Shown piece by piece: positions 7,689 through 16,355 of a stretch of DNA of 35,152 nt. Position numbers and translations under genes: made by a program. The notes under the pieces were generated by a model. The model saw only the letters and a program-made list of their open reading frames with translations. It was not told the origin of the DNA and ran no database searches. Source of the stretch: an uncultured Actinomycetes bacterium (lineage in GTDB: Bacteria; Actinomycetota; Actinomycetes; Mycobacteriales; Mycobacteriaceae); NCBI GenBank assembly GCA_903877095.1, contig CAIRCP010000121.1, forward strand, positions 1 to 35,152. The letters are read 5' to 3'. The stretch's first letter is position 1. The number at the start of each line of letters is the position of its first letter.

Positions 7689-9347
7689 TCGGGCGTGGCA
7701 GCTGAGACGACGGCTTTAGCCCAGCGATAGTCGGCCTTGCCTGCCGGGGAGCGGACGATCTGATCGGTGCGCACGAACGCCTTCGGCACTTTGTAGTCGG
7801 CGATGTGCTTGCGGCAGGCGTCAGCGAGTTCGGTATCGGTGGCCGTCTTGCCCTGGGCGAACTGCACCACCGCCACCACCTCACTGCCCCAGCGCTCCGA
7901 CGGCCGGCCGGTCACCACCACGTCGTAGATGGCCGGATGGCTGGCCACCGCACGCTCCACCTCCTCGGCGAAGATCTTCTCGCCGCCGGAGTTGATGGTC
8001 ACCGAATCACGGCCCAGCAGTTCGATGCTGCCGTCGTCGAGCAGGCGCGCCTTGTCGCCCGGGATCGACCAGCGCACACCGTCGATGGTCGGGAAGGTGC
8101 GCGCGGTCTTCTCGGCGTCGCCCAGGTATCCCAGCGGGACGAACTCGCGACGGGCCAGCCAGCCGACGCCCTCACCGGGCTGCAGCGCGTGGGTGAAGTC
8201 GGCCGACACCACTGTCGTATCGGCCAGCGGGGTGAACGTCGCCGTCTTGAGGTCGGCGCCCTTGGTGGCGACGGTCGTCATCTGCGCCCCGGACTCCGAG
8301 GCGCCCACGGCGTCCATGATCAGCAGGTTCGGCAGCGCCGCCAGCAGCCGGTCGCGGATGGTCGGCGACAGCGTCGCACCGCCGTTGGTCAGGGCCATCA
8401 GCCCGGATAGGTCGTAGCCGCCCTTCTCGATCTCGTCGACCAGCGGGCGGGCCATCGCGTCGCCGACCACCGGGATGCCGAGCACGCGTTCCCGCTCAGC
8501 GAGCCGCAGCACCGAGGCGGCGTCAAGGCGCTTCGACGTCGTCGGGCAGAGCGATCCAGCCACCGGTGCCGATGGTGTTGAACACGCCCCACTGGGCGGC
8601 GCCGTGCATGAGCGGCGGGATCAGCAGCATGGACCGGAACCCGCCCTGGGTGCGGGCCTGCGCGGCGAGGTCGTCGTAGGAGTTCAGCGTCTGGCCGCCG
8701 GCCATGAACGGCCGGCCGCCCATCGCCGACATGAAGATGTCGTGCTGTCGCCACAACACACCCTTGGGCATGCCGGTGGTGCCGCCGGTGTATAGGACGT
8801 AGAGGTCGTCGCCGGTGGGCGTCGGCATGCCGGCGGCGGGTTCCGTTGTGCTGGTGATGGATTCGTAGTCCACCGCGTCGGGCAGCAGTTGGTTTCCGGA
8901 GTCGTCGGCGACCTGGATGAGCACTTCCAGTTCCGGCAGTCGGCCGCGGATCGACTGGACGTGCGGGGCGAACTCCGCCGCGTACACCAGCACCCGGGCC
9001 TTGGCGTCGGCGAGGAGGTAGAGGAGTTCCTCCTCGACGTAGCGGTAGTTGACGTTGAACGGGGCCACCCGGGCGCGGTAGCCGGCGACCATGGCCTCGA
9101 GGTATTCGTTGCCGTTGCGCAGGTACAAACCCATGTGGTCCTGGCCGGACTGGTGGCCCTGCAGTTGGTCGCGTTCGGTATGGCAGCCCAGTCCGCGGCT
9201 GACGAGGTAGTGGGCGATGCCGTCGATGCGGGCGTCCATCTGCGCGTAGGTCAGGCGCTTGTCCCGCCACACCAGAACCTGCTTGTCCGGAACCGTCTCG
9301 GCGACGGTGCGGAACACGGTGGACAGGTCAAAGGACGTAGCTGACAT
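7685..9347 (-). pseudogene. Acyl-CoA synthetase (FadD, FadD19-like) interrupted by a +1 frameshift
   Basis: Two minus-strand reading frames together make one FadD of about 553 residues. The N-terminal part (9347 to 8523, starting MSATSFDLS) has the adenylate loop LYTGGTTGMPKGV and ends in DDVEAP-stop. The C-terminal part (readable from about 8533 to 7685) continues LDAASVLRLAERER and has the IPGDKARLLDDG, GRDSVTINSGGEKIF and SPAGKADYRW motifs. Removing one of the two G bases at 8527-8528 restores DDVEALDAAS exactly. The match to the FadD19-like group, linked to sterol side-chain or fatty acid activation, is by remembered motifs. A -10 box TAGAGT (9360 to 9355) ends 7 nt before the ATG. The frameshift may be real, a sequencing error or a recoding site. 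Confidence 0.85.
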
Positions 9348-9354
9348 GGGCCTC

Positions 9355-9360
9355 ACTCTA
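9355..9360 (-). promoter_or_regulatory. -10 box of a probable leaderless promoter for the split fadD
   Basis: TAGAGT on the minus strand fits TANNNT and is 7 nt upstream of the ATG at 9347. There is no ribosome site in between. This supports choosing MSATSFDLS as the start rather than the longer open frame upstream. Confidence 0.5.
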
Positions 9361-9369
9361 TGCGCCGCG

Positions 9370-9460
9370 AACGCCGACTCGGCGTTGGCCAACGGCCCAT
9401 CCCACGTCGGATTAATCGCGCGATTCAGCAGAGATCTAGATCTCCTGATTGGATCCCAAT
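9370..9460. promoter_or_regulatory. Cluster of palindromes in the fadD/GH16 divergent region
   Basis: Within 91 bp lie four inverted repeats: AACGCC/GGCGTT with a 5-bp spacer (9370-9386); the perfect 12-mer AATCGCGCGATT (9414-9425); the perfect 14-mer GAGATCTAGATCTC (9431-9444), flanked by a further TCAG/CTGA pair; and ATTGG/CCAAT around ATC (9448-9460), touching the GH16 start codon. They lie between two divergent genes and are likely operator sites or RNA hairpins in the GH16 leader. Confidence 0.45.
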
Positions 9461-11438
9461 GATGAACCCGAACGGGACAACCGCCTTTCGCCCCATGCGG
9501 CCGGCGCCCGTGGCTCCGGGCACCTGCGTGGGCAGGATCGGGGCTCTTGCGGTCGCACTGGGTCTCGGAGCCGCGGTATCCACCGGCCTCGGAGTGGCCG
9601 TCGCCCATGCAGACGCAGGAAGCGCGAGCGCCTCGTCGTCGGAAACGGGGAATGCGCCGGCCTCGCGGACAGCCAAAGGACCAACCGCGTCCGTCGGTCC
9701 CGCGTCGGATGCGCCGGCGCGAGCCCAAGGCGTCCCAAGCCGCCGCACTTCCGCCGAACCCCGGCCGGCAGCTGCTGCGGGTGCGCCCCATTGGTCGGCT
9801 ACCCCGCCGACCTCCCGCCCGACCGTCCCGACACCGGCCATCCCGATACCGGCCATCCCGATACCGGCCATCCCGACACCGGCCATCCCGACACCGCTAC
9901 CGGCCGTCGCGACGTCGCCACCCGAGGTCCATCCGGCTGGGCGCAATTCCCCGGCGCTGAGTTCCCCGGCCGCAGTGCCGGTCTTGTTCGCTGCGCCAGC
10001 GGTCGTGTCCGCTGCGCCGACGGAGTTCCCCGTCGCACCTGCCGCGGCGGCTGCGCCGTCAGGCCCGTCCGCCGTGCCGCCGGTCAGTGTGATCCGCGCG
10101 CCGGCACCGGCCACCGCACTCCCCCAGGTGGCGAGCCGGCCGGCGGCCACCATCGCTGCTCCGGCGGTCACCATCGCTGCTCCGCGTACGGCCAGTCAAT
10201 CCCTCACGGCTGCGGTCACGGCTGCGGCCACCGACGTCCTGGCCTCGCTGTCCGGCGCCATGTCGGGGAACGCGCCGACAGTGCCGGCTGATACCTCGCT
10301 GGCGCTGATGGTGGCAGGCGCCCGCCGCCCCCTGAGGCCCGCGGCCGCAGCGACTGCCACCGTCGCCGCAACCGCGTCGCCGACGACCACGGTCGAGGCC
10401 GAGAAGATGACCCTCTCGGGCGCCGGGCGTGCCGTGGCCGACCGCACGGCCTCGGCCGGGTATGCGGCTGTGCTCAGCGGCCCCGGATCAGCCTCGGCGA
10501 AGGTGAACCTTCCCGCCTCGACCCAGCTGACGATCCGGGCCAGAGCCGGTTCGATCTCGCCCAACATGACCGTGGCGATCGACGGAGTCCCGGTGACCAC
10601 CCTGCTGATCAACTCGACGTCGTACTCGAACTACACGTTCGCCGGCGCGATCGCCGCGGGCACGCACGTGATCAGCGTCTCGACGACCACCGCCACCACC
10701 CGCAACACGCTCTACCTCGACACTGTGGCGACCGCGACGGGCCCGATCGTCGACGAATTCCTCGGTGCCTCCGGTGCGGCGCCCAGCAGCGCGATCTGGA
10801 CCGCACGAGCGGGCACCGGTTTCGATTCCGGTATCCAGACCTACGCCACCGGCAACGCAGTCCTCGACGGCCAGGGCCACCTGGTCCTCCGGGCGAGCAG
10901 AGCCACGAACGGTGGTTACACCTCGGGTGAGGTATGGACGAAGAACAACGTGAGCTTCGGCTACGGCACTATCACCGCCCGGATCAAAATGCCCGCGGGA
11001 CAGGGTCTGTGGCCGTCGTTCTTCCTCCTCGGCGCCAACTCCGACACCGTCGGCTGGCCCCAGTCGGGAGAAATCGATGTCGTGGAACTGCCCAGCACAA
11101 CCACCAAGGTCTACTCCACGCTGCACGGACCCATCACCGGTAGCACCGGGACCCAGCAAGCCCAGCTCAACGCCACCATGCCCGACCTGTCAACCGGCTA
11201 CCACAACTACTGGGTCAACCACCTGCCCAACCAGATCACCTTCGGCGTCGACAAGATCACGCTGGGCACACTCACCCCGGCGTCACTAGCTCCCGGATCG
11301 CAGTGGGTCTACAACCAGCCCATGTATGCCGTCATGAGCCTGGCCGCCGGCGGCCCCTGGGCAGGCACACCCAACAGCTCCACCCCGTTTCCCGCCCAGA
11401 TGATCGTCGACTCGGTGCGGTGGGATCCCCCCGCCTGA
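9459..11438 (+). CDS. Secreted GH16 glycoside hydrolase with carbohydrate-binding-like domain
   Basis: The 659-residue protein starts at [10 protein letters not shown]; the open frame upstream to 9360 is basic and unlike a leader. Residues about 23-51 form a signal/anchor segment ([19 protein letters not shown]) ending in AHA. A long Ala/Pro/Ser-rich linker to about residue 310 includes pentapeptide repeats [10 protein letters not shown]. Residues about 310-428 ([12 protein letters not shown] to [11 protein letters not shown]) look like a CBM35/CBM60-type beta-sandwich. The GH16 domain follows with the catalytic signature GEIDVVE (E538, D540, E543), which retains both the nucleophile and acid/base glutamates. 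Family members cleave beta-1,3 or mixed-linkage glucans or related polymers. The GH16 fold is near the C-terminus, as expected. The true substrate is unknown. Confidence 0.88.
   Translation: MMNPNGTTAFRPMRPAPVAPGTCVGRIGALAVALGLGAAVSTGLGVAVAHADAGSASASSSETGNAPASRTAKGPTASVGPASDAPARAQGVPSRRTSAEPRPAAAAGAPHWSATPPTSRPTVPTPAIPIPAIPIPAIPTPAIPTPLPAVATSPPEVHPAGRNSPALSSPAAVPVLFAAPAVVSAAPTEFPVAPAAAAAPSGPSAVPPVSVIRAPAPATALPQVASRPAATIAAPAVTIAAPRTASQSLTAAVTAAATDVLASLSGAMSGNAPTVPADTSLALMVAGARRPLRPAAAATATVAATASPTTTVEAEKMTLSGAGRAVADRTASAGYAAVLSGPGSASAKVNLPASTQLTIRARAGSISPNMTVAIDGVPVTTLLINSTSYSNYTFAGAIAAGTHVISVSTTTATTRNTLYLDTVATATGPIVDEFLGASGAAPSSAIWTARAGTGFDSGIQTYATGNAVLDGQGHLVLRASRATNGGYTSGEVWTKNNVSFGYGTITARIKMPAGQGLWPSFFLLGANSDTVGWPQSGEIDVVELPSTTTKVYSTLHGPITGSTGTQQAQLNATMPDLSTGYHNYWVNHLPNQITFGVDKITLGTLTPASLAPGSQWVYNQPMYAVMSLAAGGPWAGTPNSSTPFPAQMIVDSVRWDPPA
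9834..9893 (+). repeat. Four tandem 15-bp repeats encoding PAIPI/T in the GH16 linker
   Basis: The unit CCGGCCATCCCGATA occurs twice, then twice as CCGGCCATCCCGACA, with a degenerate copy just before (9819-9833). In frame this gives [20 protein letters not shown]. Copies 1-2 and 3-4 are pairwise identical, suggesting recent expansion. Repeat number probably varies between strains and sets linker length. Confidence 0.85.
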
Positions 11439-11450
11439 GGATATGGGGTC

Positions 11451-11489
11451 CGGCACTGTGCCGCTGATAACGTCGGCGTCGACGGAGGG
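11451..11489 (+). promoter_or_regulatory. H-NOX operon promoter, candidate operator and ribosome site
   Basis: An inverted repeat CGGCAC-T-GTGCCG (11451-11463) lies just upstream of an extended -10 element TGATAACGT (11466-11473, TG-N-TANNNT). A ribosome site GGAGGG (11484-11489) follows, 2 nt before the ATG at 11492. The palindrome sits where an activator or repressor would act, although it could also serve as a weak terminator for the upstream gene. Confidence 0.45.
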
Positions 11490-11491
11490 CC

Positions 11492-12028
11492 ATGAAGGGC
11501 ATCATCTTTAACCTGCTGGAAGAGGCGGTCGTCGACGCCCGCGGAGACCGGACGTGGGACGATCTGCTCGACGCGGCGCGACTGGACGGGGTGTACACCT
11601 CACTGGGCAATTACCCGGACGCGGACCTGACGACGCTGGTATGCGCCGCCGCGACGGCGTTGTCCCTGTCCGACGACGAGGTTCTTCGCTGGTTCGGACA
11701 ACAGGCGATACGCGGCATGGCCCAGCGCTGGCCCGAATTCTTCGCCCCGCATCACCGGGCAATACCGTTCCTGCGCACCCTGAACAGCGTGATCCATCCT
11801 GAGGTGCGCAAGCTCTACGCCGGGGCGTACTGCCCCCATTTCGACTTCACCTCGCCGGCCGACGAATCGTTGCTGATCGGCTATCGCTCTACCCGCAGGC
11901 TCTGCGGGTTGGCCCACGGGTTCATCCTCGGCGTCGGTGACCATTACGGCGAGGTGGTGAGCGTGCGGCACCTGGAGTGCATGCACGACGGGGCGCAGCG
12001 CTGTCTGATCAGCGTCACGGCCGAATGA
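11492..12028 (+). CDS. H-NOX (heme NO-binding) sensor protein
   Basis: The 178-residue protein is a stand-alone H-NOX domain of normal length. It has the proximal heme ligand His102 (SVIHPEVRKLYAG), Pro115, and the heme-propionate motif YxSxR as Y131-S133-R135 (YRSTRR). Numbering happens to equal that of the well-studied Thermoanaerobacter protein, where Tyr140 stabilises O2; here residue 140 is Leu, which predicts an NO (or CO) sensor that excludes O2. C138, H160, C163 and C171 have the spacing of the zinc site described for Vibrio and Shewanella H-NOX. Its stop overlaps the start of the SpoIIE phosphatase gene (ATGA), so the phosphatase is the likely output partner. Heme-based signalling is family knowledge; partner and ligand are inferred. 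Confidence 0.9.
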   Translation: MKGIIFNLLEEAVVDARGDRTWDDLLDAARLDGVYTSLGNYPDADLTTLVCAAATALSLSDDEVLRWFGQQAIRGMAQRWPEFFAPHHRAIPFLRTLNSVIHPEVRKLYAGAYCPHFDFTSPADESLLIGYRSTRRLCGLAHGFILGVGDHYGEVVSVRHLECMHDGAQRCLISVTAE

Positions 12029-15000
12029 GGAACGAGAGGGCCATCGACGCCGATCCCGCGGGTGATTCGCAGGAGTCGATCGAGGCGCTCAGACACGAGA
12101 ACACGCTTCTGCGTCGCCGACTGGACCGCGAACGTCGAATCCGCCACCAGGCCGAGGACATCGCCGAGCAGGGACTACGCGACCTCTACCAGCGACAGCA
12201 AGAGCTCGAATTCCTCTCCGCCATCACCGTCATGGCCAACGAGGCCGGTTCGGTAGGCGAAGCACTGGCGCCGGTGCTGGAGTTCATGTGTCGCTTCACC
12301 GGGTGGCCGGCCGCGCACGCCCACCTCCTCGGCGGCGACGGCGACGCGCGAGCCATGCGGGCGTCGAACATCTGGTACGTCGACCCGGCCCTCGACCTCG
12401 CGGAATTGCGCACCGAGACGGCCGTCCTTCCCTTCGCGAAAGGCGACGGATTACCGGGCCAGGTCTGGGAATCGGGCGAAGCCGTCTGGCTCGACGATCT
12501 CACGACTTGCGCCAACTTTCCTCGCCGGGAGGCCGCTCTGCGCTCGGGGATACGCGCCGCGTTCAGCGCCCCGCTGCTGACCGGATCCGAGGTGGCGGGA
12601 ACCCTGGAGTTCTTCGGGACCAACCCGATGCCGCGCGACCCTGATCTGCTGGGCCTGGTGGCCAAAGCGGGCACGCAGCTTGGCCGGGTGATCGAGCGAG
12701 CGAACGCCGCGGCCGGGCTGGCCCACGCGCTGGCCGACAGCCAGCGGGTCAGCGCACTGATGCGCGTCAAGACCGATGCGATGATGGATCCCCAAGCCAT
12801 GATCGCCCCGGTCCGGGATTCCCACGGGCGCATCGTCGACTTCCGTTGCCTCGACGCCAACCTGGCCGCAGCTCAGGACCGCGGTATGACGCGAGAGGAG
12901 TTGCTCGGTCGCCGGCAACGGGAGGTATTCCCCGACGCCGCACACTCCGTACTCATCGCCCATCTCGAGCGCTGCATCGACGAGGGGCAACCGGTCATCC
13001 TCGACGAAACCCCGTACGGACGCGACCTCCCCAGCGGCACAAGGTATTACGACGTCCGGGCCGTTCGGGTCGGGTCGGACACCATCAACGTCACCTGGAG
13101 AGATGTCACCGATCGTTGCGCGCTGACCCGCAAGCTGTCGCGGGCCCTGCAGGACAGTGAGCGGGCCAACGTGCTGCTGCGCGCCAATACCGATGCCCTC
13201 TCGGATCCCCAGGTGCTGTTCGAGGGCGTGCGGGACTCAAGCGGGCGCATCGTCGACTTGGTCTACCGCGACGTCAACGTGGCGACCTGCCAGTACCTCG
13301 GGGTGAGCCGGACCGAGTTGCTCGGCCACAGCTGTCTGGAAACCCTGCCCAACATCGAGGGCTCCGGACTGCTCGCGCACTACATACTGTGCGCGGAGAC
13401 CGGGCAGGCTGTGGTTCTCGACGAATTCCCCTATTACAACGAGCTTCTCGACGATAAGCGGTACTACGACATCCGGGCCGCGTTCGCCGGATACGACTCC
13501 ATCAGCCTCACCTGGCGCGATGTCACCGACCGTGTCAGGACAGCCCAACGCATCGCGGCCTCCGAGGAACATTTCCGGCTGCTCGCCGAGAATGCCGGTG
13601 ACGTCGTCATGCACGTCCGTGACGACAGGATCGTCTGGATATCGCCGTCGGTGGAGAAGGTCCTGAACGCACCCCCGCAGTACTGGCTGGGCCGGCGAAC
13701 GGCCGAGATGATCCCCCCCGAGGACCGCGGTATCCACCCCGACCGGGTCCAGAAGATTCGCGAAGGCCCCTACATCGGCCAGGCCCGGGTCATCGACGTG
13801 GACGGCACCCCCCATTGGGTCCACGTATACGCCAAACCCTTCTACGACGCGCACGGCCGTCGTGATGGCGCGGTGTCGGCGTTCCGGGTCATCGATGACG
13901 AGGTGGCGGCGCGGCAGGAAACCACCCGGGCGCTGCTGCGCCACGCCAGGGCCGACGAACGCTACCGCAAGTTGATGAACAACTCGGCTGTGGGCATGTC
14001 CCTTCTGGACCCGACCAGCGGCCGCTACGAGGTGGTCAACCAGGCCCTGTGCGACTTCTTCGGCTATGACGCCGAGGCCATGCTGGGCAAGACCTGGCAG
14101 GAGTTGACCGCCGCCGCCTACCTTGAGCCGGACCTGGAGAAAATCGACGACCTACTGGCCGGCCGCCTGGACTCCTACCGTGTCACCGAGCAATACATCC
14201 ACGCCGACGGCCACCTGATCTGGGGTGACCTGACCATGAGTTGCATCCGCACCCCGGCGGGCCAGGTGGAGAACCTGATCGCCCAGATCATCGATGTCAC
14301 CGGGCAGATGGAAGCGCGAAGCCGGATCGCTCAGCGCGAGGACCAGAACCGTGTTCTCGCCCAACGTCTGCAGGCCCAGACCGACCGCCTGATGTCCGAA
14401 ATCAGAAGTGCTGCAAGATATGTGGCATCAATCCTGCCCGGCGAACTGGACGGCCCCGTTAAGGTCTCCTCCCGCTATCTGCCATCGCGCGAGCTTTCCG
14501 GTGACTGCTTCGACTACTCCTGGATCGACGACGACCACCTGATCTTCTACCTGATCGACGTCTCCGGCCACGGCATCGAACCCTCGCTGGTCTCCATTTC
14601 GGTGCACAACCTGCTGCGGTCCAAATCCCTGCCCGCCAGCACCCTGCTGAAACCCGATCGGGTGCTGGCCGAACTGAACGAACTGTTCGACATGGACCGT
14701 CACGGCGGAAACTACTTCACCCTGTGGTACGGCGTCTACCAGGCGTCCAGTCGCACCCTGCGCTATTCCAGCGCGGGTCACCCCCCGGCGCTGGCCTTCA
14801 CCGCCGGCCAGAACACCGTGACGATGACCCGGCTTGCCACCCCGGCCCTGCCGGTGGGCATGTTCGATGACACCGAATTTCCCTGCGCAACCTACTCCGT
14901 GCCGCCAGGCAGCCAGATCCTGCTTTACAGCGACGGGGTTTTCGAGCTTCCCCTGGCCGTCGGCAACAGGTGGTCGCTGGCTGATTTCACCGCGTTGTGC

Positions 15001-15120
15001 ACCGCACTGGCAGCTTCACCGGACTGGTCACTGGACGCACTCATCAGCGAGCTGCGGACCCGCACCGCAGGCGGACTGTTCGACGATGACTGCTCACTCG
15101 TGCGCCTGACGTTCCCCTGA
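12025..15120 (+). CDS. GAF-PAS4-SpoIIE (PP2C-type) protein phosphatase
   Basis: The start is the ATG at 12025, which overlaps the H-NOX stop by 4 bp; an in-frame ATG at 11977 lies inside H-NOX. The 1031-residue protein has an N-terminal coiled coil (about 15-50), a GAF domain (about 60-225), two closely related atypical PAS domains (about 240-365 and 385-500, both ending WRDVTDR), and two further PAS domains (about 513-626 and 644-757). A short coiled coil leads into the SpoIIE/PP2C phosphatase (about 790-1031). Metal-binding aspartates are present in SGDCFDY (D827), DVSGHG (D845), YSDGVFE (D970) and the final DDDCSLV. Such enzymes dephosphorylate anti-sigma-factor antagonists in partner-switching. 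No anti-sigma kinase or STAS protein is nearby. It is cytosolic, with no membrane helix. Confidence 0.9.
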   Translation: MRNERAIDADPAGDSQESIEALRHENTLLRRRLDRERRIRHQAEDIAEQGLRDLYQRQQELEFLSAITVMANEAGSVGEALAPVLEFMCRFTGWPAAHAHLLGGDGDARAMRASNIWYVDPALDLAELRTETAVLPFAKGDGLPGQVWESGEAVWLDDLTTCANFPRREAALRSGIRAAFSAPLLTGSEVAGTLEFFGTNPMPRDPDLLGLVAKAGTQLGRVIERANAAAGLAHALADSQRVSALMRVKTDAMMDPQAMIAPVRDSHGRIVDFRCLDANLAAAQDRGMTREELLGRRQREVFPDAAHSVLIAHLERCIDEGQPVILDETPYGRDLPSGTRYYDVRAVRVGSDTINVTWRDVTDRCALTRKLSRALQDSERANVLLRANTDALSDPQVLFEGVRDSSGRIVDLVYRDVNVATCQYLGVSRTELLGHSCLETLPNIEGSGLLAHYILCAETGQAVVLDEFPYYNELLDDKRYYDIRAAFAGYDSISLTWRDVTDRVRTAQRIAASEEHFRLLAENAGDVVMHVRDDRIVWISPSVEKVLNAPPQYWLGRRTAEMIPPEDRGIHPDRVQKIREGPYIGQARVIDVDGTPHWVHVYAKPFYDAHGRRDGAVSAFRVIDDEVAARQETTRALLRHARADERYRKLMNNSAVGMSLLDPTSGRYEVVNQALCDFFGYDAEAMLGKTWQELTAAAYLEPDLEKIDDLLAGRLDSYRVTEQYIHADGHLIWGDLTMSCIRTPAGQVENLIAQIIDVTGQMEARSRIAQREDQNRVLAQRLQAQTDRLMSEIRSAARYVASILPGELDGPVKVSSRYLPSRELSGDCFDYSWIDDDHLIFYLIDVSGHGIEPSLVSISVHNLLRSKSLPASTLLKPDRVLAELNELFDMDRHGGNYFTLWYGVYQASSRTLRYSSAGHPPALAFTAGQNTVTMTRLATPALPVGMFDDTEFPCATYSVPPGSQILLYSDGVFELPLAVGNRWSLADFTALCTALAASPDWSLDALISELRTRTAGGLFDDDCSLVRLTFP

Positions 15121-15121
15121 C

Positions 15122-15200
15122 ACCTACACAACACCTACCCGCTTCACAACACCTACCCGCTTCACAACACCGACCGCTTCATAACACCGACCGCCGAGGA
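15122..15200. repeat. Degenerate 17-18-bp tandem repeats after the phosphatase stop
   Basis: Two perfect copies of ACCTACCCGCTTCACAAC (15133-15150, 15151-15168) are preceded by a shortened copy (15122-15132). They are followed by a diverged 17-bp copy ACCGACCGCTTCATAAC (15169-15185) and a partial one. The array fills the gap to the next gene and has no obvious hairpin. It starts 1 bp after the stop codon. Confidence 0.85.
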
Positions 15201-15208
15201 GCACCTGA

Positions 15209-16117
15209 ATGAGCAAGGCCCGCATCGACTTCCCGTCCCGCATCGGTGTCTGGTGGGCCAGCGACACCTGGCCGATGCCCGCCGCACAGGAGGTGGCCCA
15301 GGAGATCGAAGCCCTCGGCTACGGGTCGCTCTGGCTGCCGGAGGTGGGGTTGAAGGACTGTCTGGTGGAATCGGCGGCGTTCCTCGCGGCCACCGACCGG
15401 CTGGTGGTCGGCACCGGCATCGCCAACATCCACGCCCGCGTCGCCGGAACCATGGAAGGCGGCGGCCGCACCCTGACCGCCCTGCATCCCGGGCGTTTCG
15501 TTCTGGGCCTCGGTGTCAGTCACGGGCCGCTGGTCACGAACATGCTCGGCGGCAGCTACCAGAAGCCGTTGTCCACCATGCGCGACTACCTCGACCGGAT
15601 GGCCGCACTGCCCGAGGCCATCGAGCCCGGCGCCGGCCGGCCCACCCGCCTGCTTGCGGCGTTGGGCCCCAAAATGATTGAGCTGTCCGGCACGCACGCC
15701 GACGGCGCGCACCCCTATCTGGTCAATCCCGGCCAGACGGCGGTCACCCGCGAGATCCTCGGGCCGGACAAGTGGGTGGTCTCCGAGCAGGCGGTGGTGG
15801 TCGGTGAGGATGCCGCCGAACAGATGCGCCGCGCACACCTGCATCTGCAGATCTATTCGGGTTTGCCGAACTACCGCAATTCCTGGATCCGGCAGGGGTT
15901 CGACGAATCCGACTTCGTGCCAGGCGGTTCAGACCGGTTGGCCCGCGGCATCGTCGGGATGGGCTCGGTCGAGCAGGCTGCCGCGACGGTCACCGCCCAC
16001 CTCGATGCGGGTGCCGACCACGTGGTGGTGCAAGTCCTCGGCGACGGCAACCCGGCGTGGGATCCGCGGCCGGCGCTGCGGGAGTTGGCCGAGGTACTGA
16101 AGCCCGCTATCGCGTGA
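15209..16117 (+). CDS. LLM-class F420-dependent oxidoreductase
   Basis: The 302-residue protein is a luciferase-like monooxygenase-fold (TIM-barrel) enzyme of the F420-dependent group (TIGR03620-like). Motifs include the N-terminal IGVWWASDTWP, YGSLWLPE, VVGTGIANIHAR, LTALHPGRFVLGLGVSHG and YLDRMAALPEAI. In actinobacteria such proteins use reduced or oxidised F420 to act on alcohols, quinones or other substrates; the substrate is not predictable. A clear GAGGAG ribosome site lies about 7 nt before the ATG, unlike many genes here. It ends 3 bp from a convergent small gene. The tandem repeat upstream makes co-transcription with the phosphatase possible but unproven. Confidence 0.88.
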   Translation: MSKARIDFPSRIGVWWASDTWPMPAAQEVAQEIEALGYGSLWLPEVGLKDCLVESAAFLAATDRLVVGTGIANIHARVAGTMEGGGRTLTALHPGRFVLGLGVSHGPLVTNMLGGSYQKPLSTMRDYLDRMAALPEAIEPGAGRPTRLLAALGPKMIELSGTHADGAHPYLVNPGQTAVTREILGPDKWVVSEQAVVVGEDAAEQMRRAHLHLQIYSGLPNYRNSWIRQGFDESDFVPGGSDRLARGIVGMGSVEQAAATVTAHLDAGADHVVVQVLGDGNPAWDPRPALRELAEVLKPAIA

Positions 16118-16120
16118 ACG

Positions 16121-16348
16121 CTACCGCTTGAACCAGGCGCGCAGGGTGCTCACTTCGCGGGTGTAGGACTCGTACAATTCGTCGTGGAACAGCGTCGCGC
16201 CGTTGAGTTTGTCGCCCGCCCACATCGCCCGGATACGCACGGTGCCGCGCAGGAAGACGTCGTTGCGGTCCAGGCTCACCCGGCGCTGCCAGCCCTGCTC
16301 CTCGGCGGTTTCGGCCACGGTCTTGCGCTCGTCGGTCGCAGTCGTCAT
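16121..16348 (-). CDS. Conserved 75-residue hypothetical protein
   Basis: This small soluble protein starts MTTATDERKTVAETAEEQGW and continues RRVSLDRNDVFLRGTVRIRAMW, then LFHDELYESYTREVSTLRAWF. It has no signal peptide or membrane helix. The mixed strand/helix pattern and mycobacterial codon usage support a real gene, and a -10 box TACCCT lies 7 nt before the ATG, indicating a leaderless mRNA. Related small proteins of unknown function are common in mycobacteria as far as I recall. Function unknown. Confidence 0.65.
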   Translation of the reverse strand: MTTATDERKTVAETAEEQGWQRRVSLDRNDVFLRGTVRIRAMWAGDKLNGATLFHDELYESYTREVSTLRAWFKR

Positions 16349-16355
16349 AGGAGGC

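Noticed and set aside
9360..9458. N-terminal extension of the GH16 protein
   Set aside because: The segment is Arg-rich, crosses the palindromes and the fadD promoter, and would bury the signal sequence.
11977..12024. Upstream in-frame ATG for the SpoIIE phosphatase
   Set aside because: It lies inside the H-NOX coding region; the ATG at 12025 overlapping the H-NOX stop is the normal coupled arrangement.
15122..15200. Possible CRISPR array
   Set aside because: The copies are directly adjacent without spacers and too short; it is a tandem repeat.
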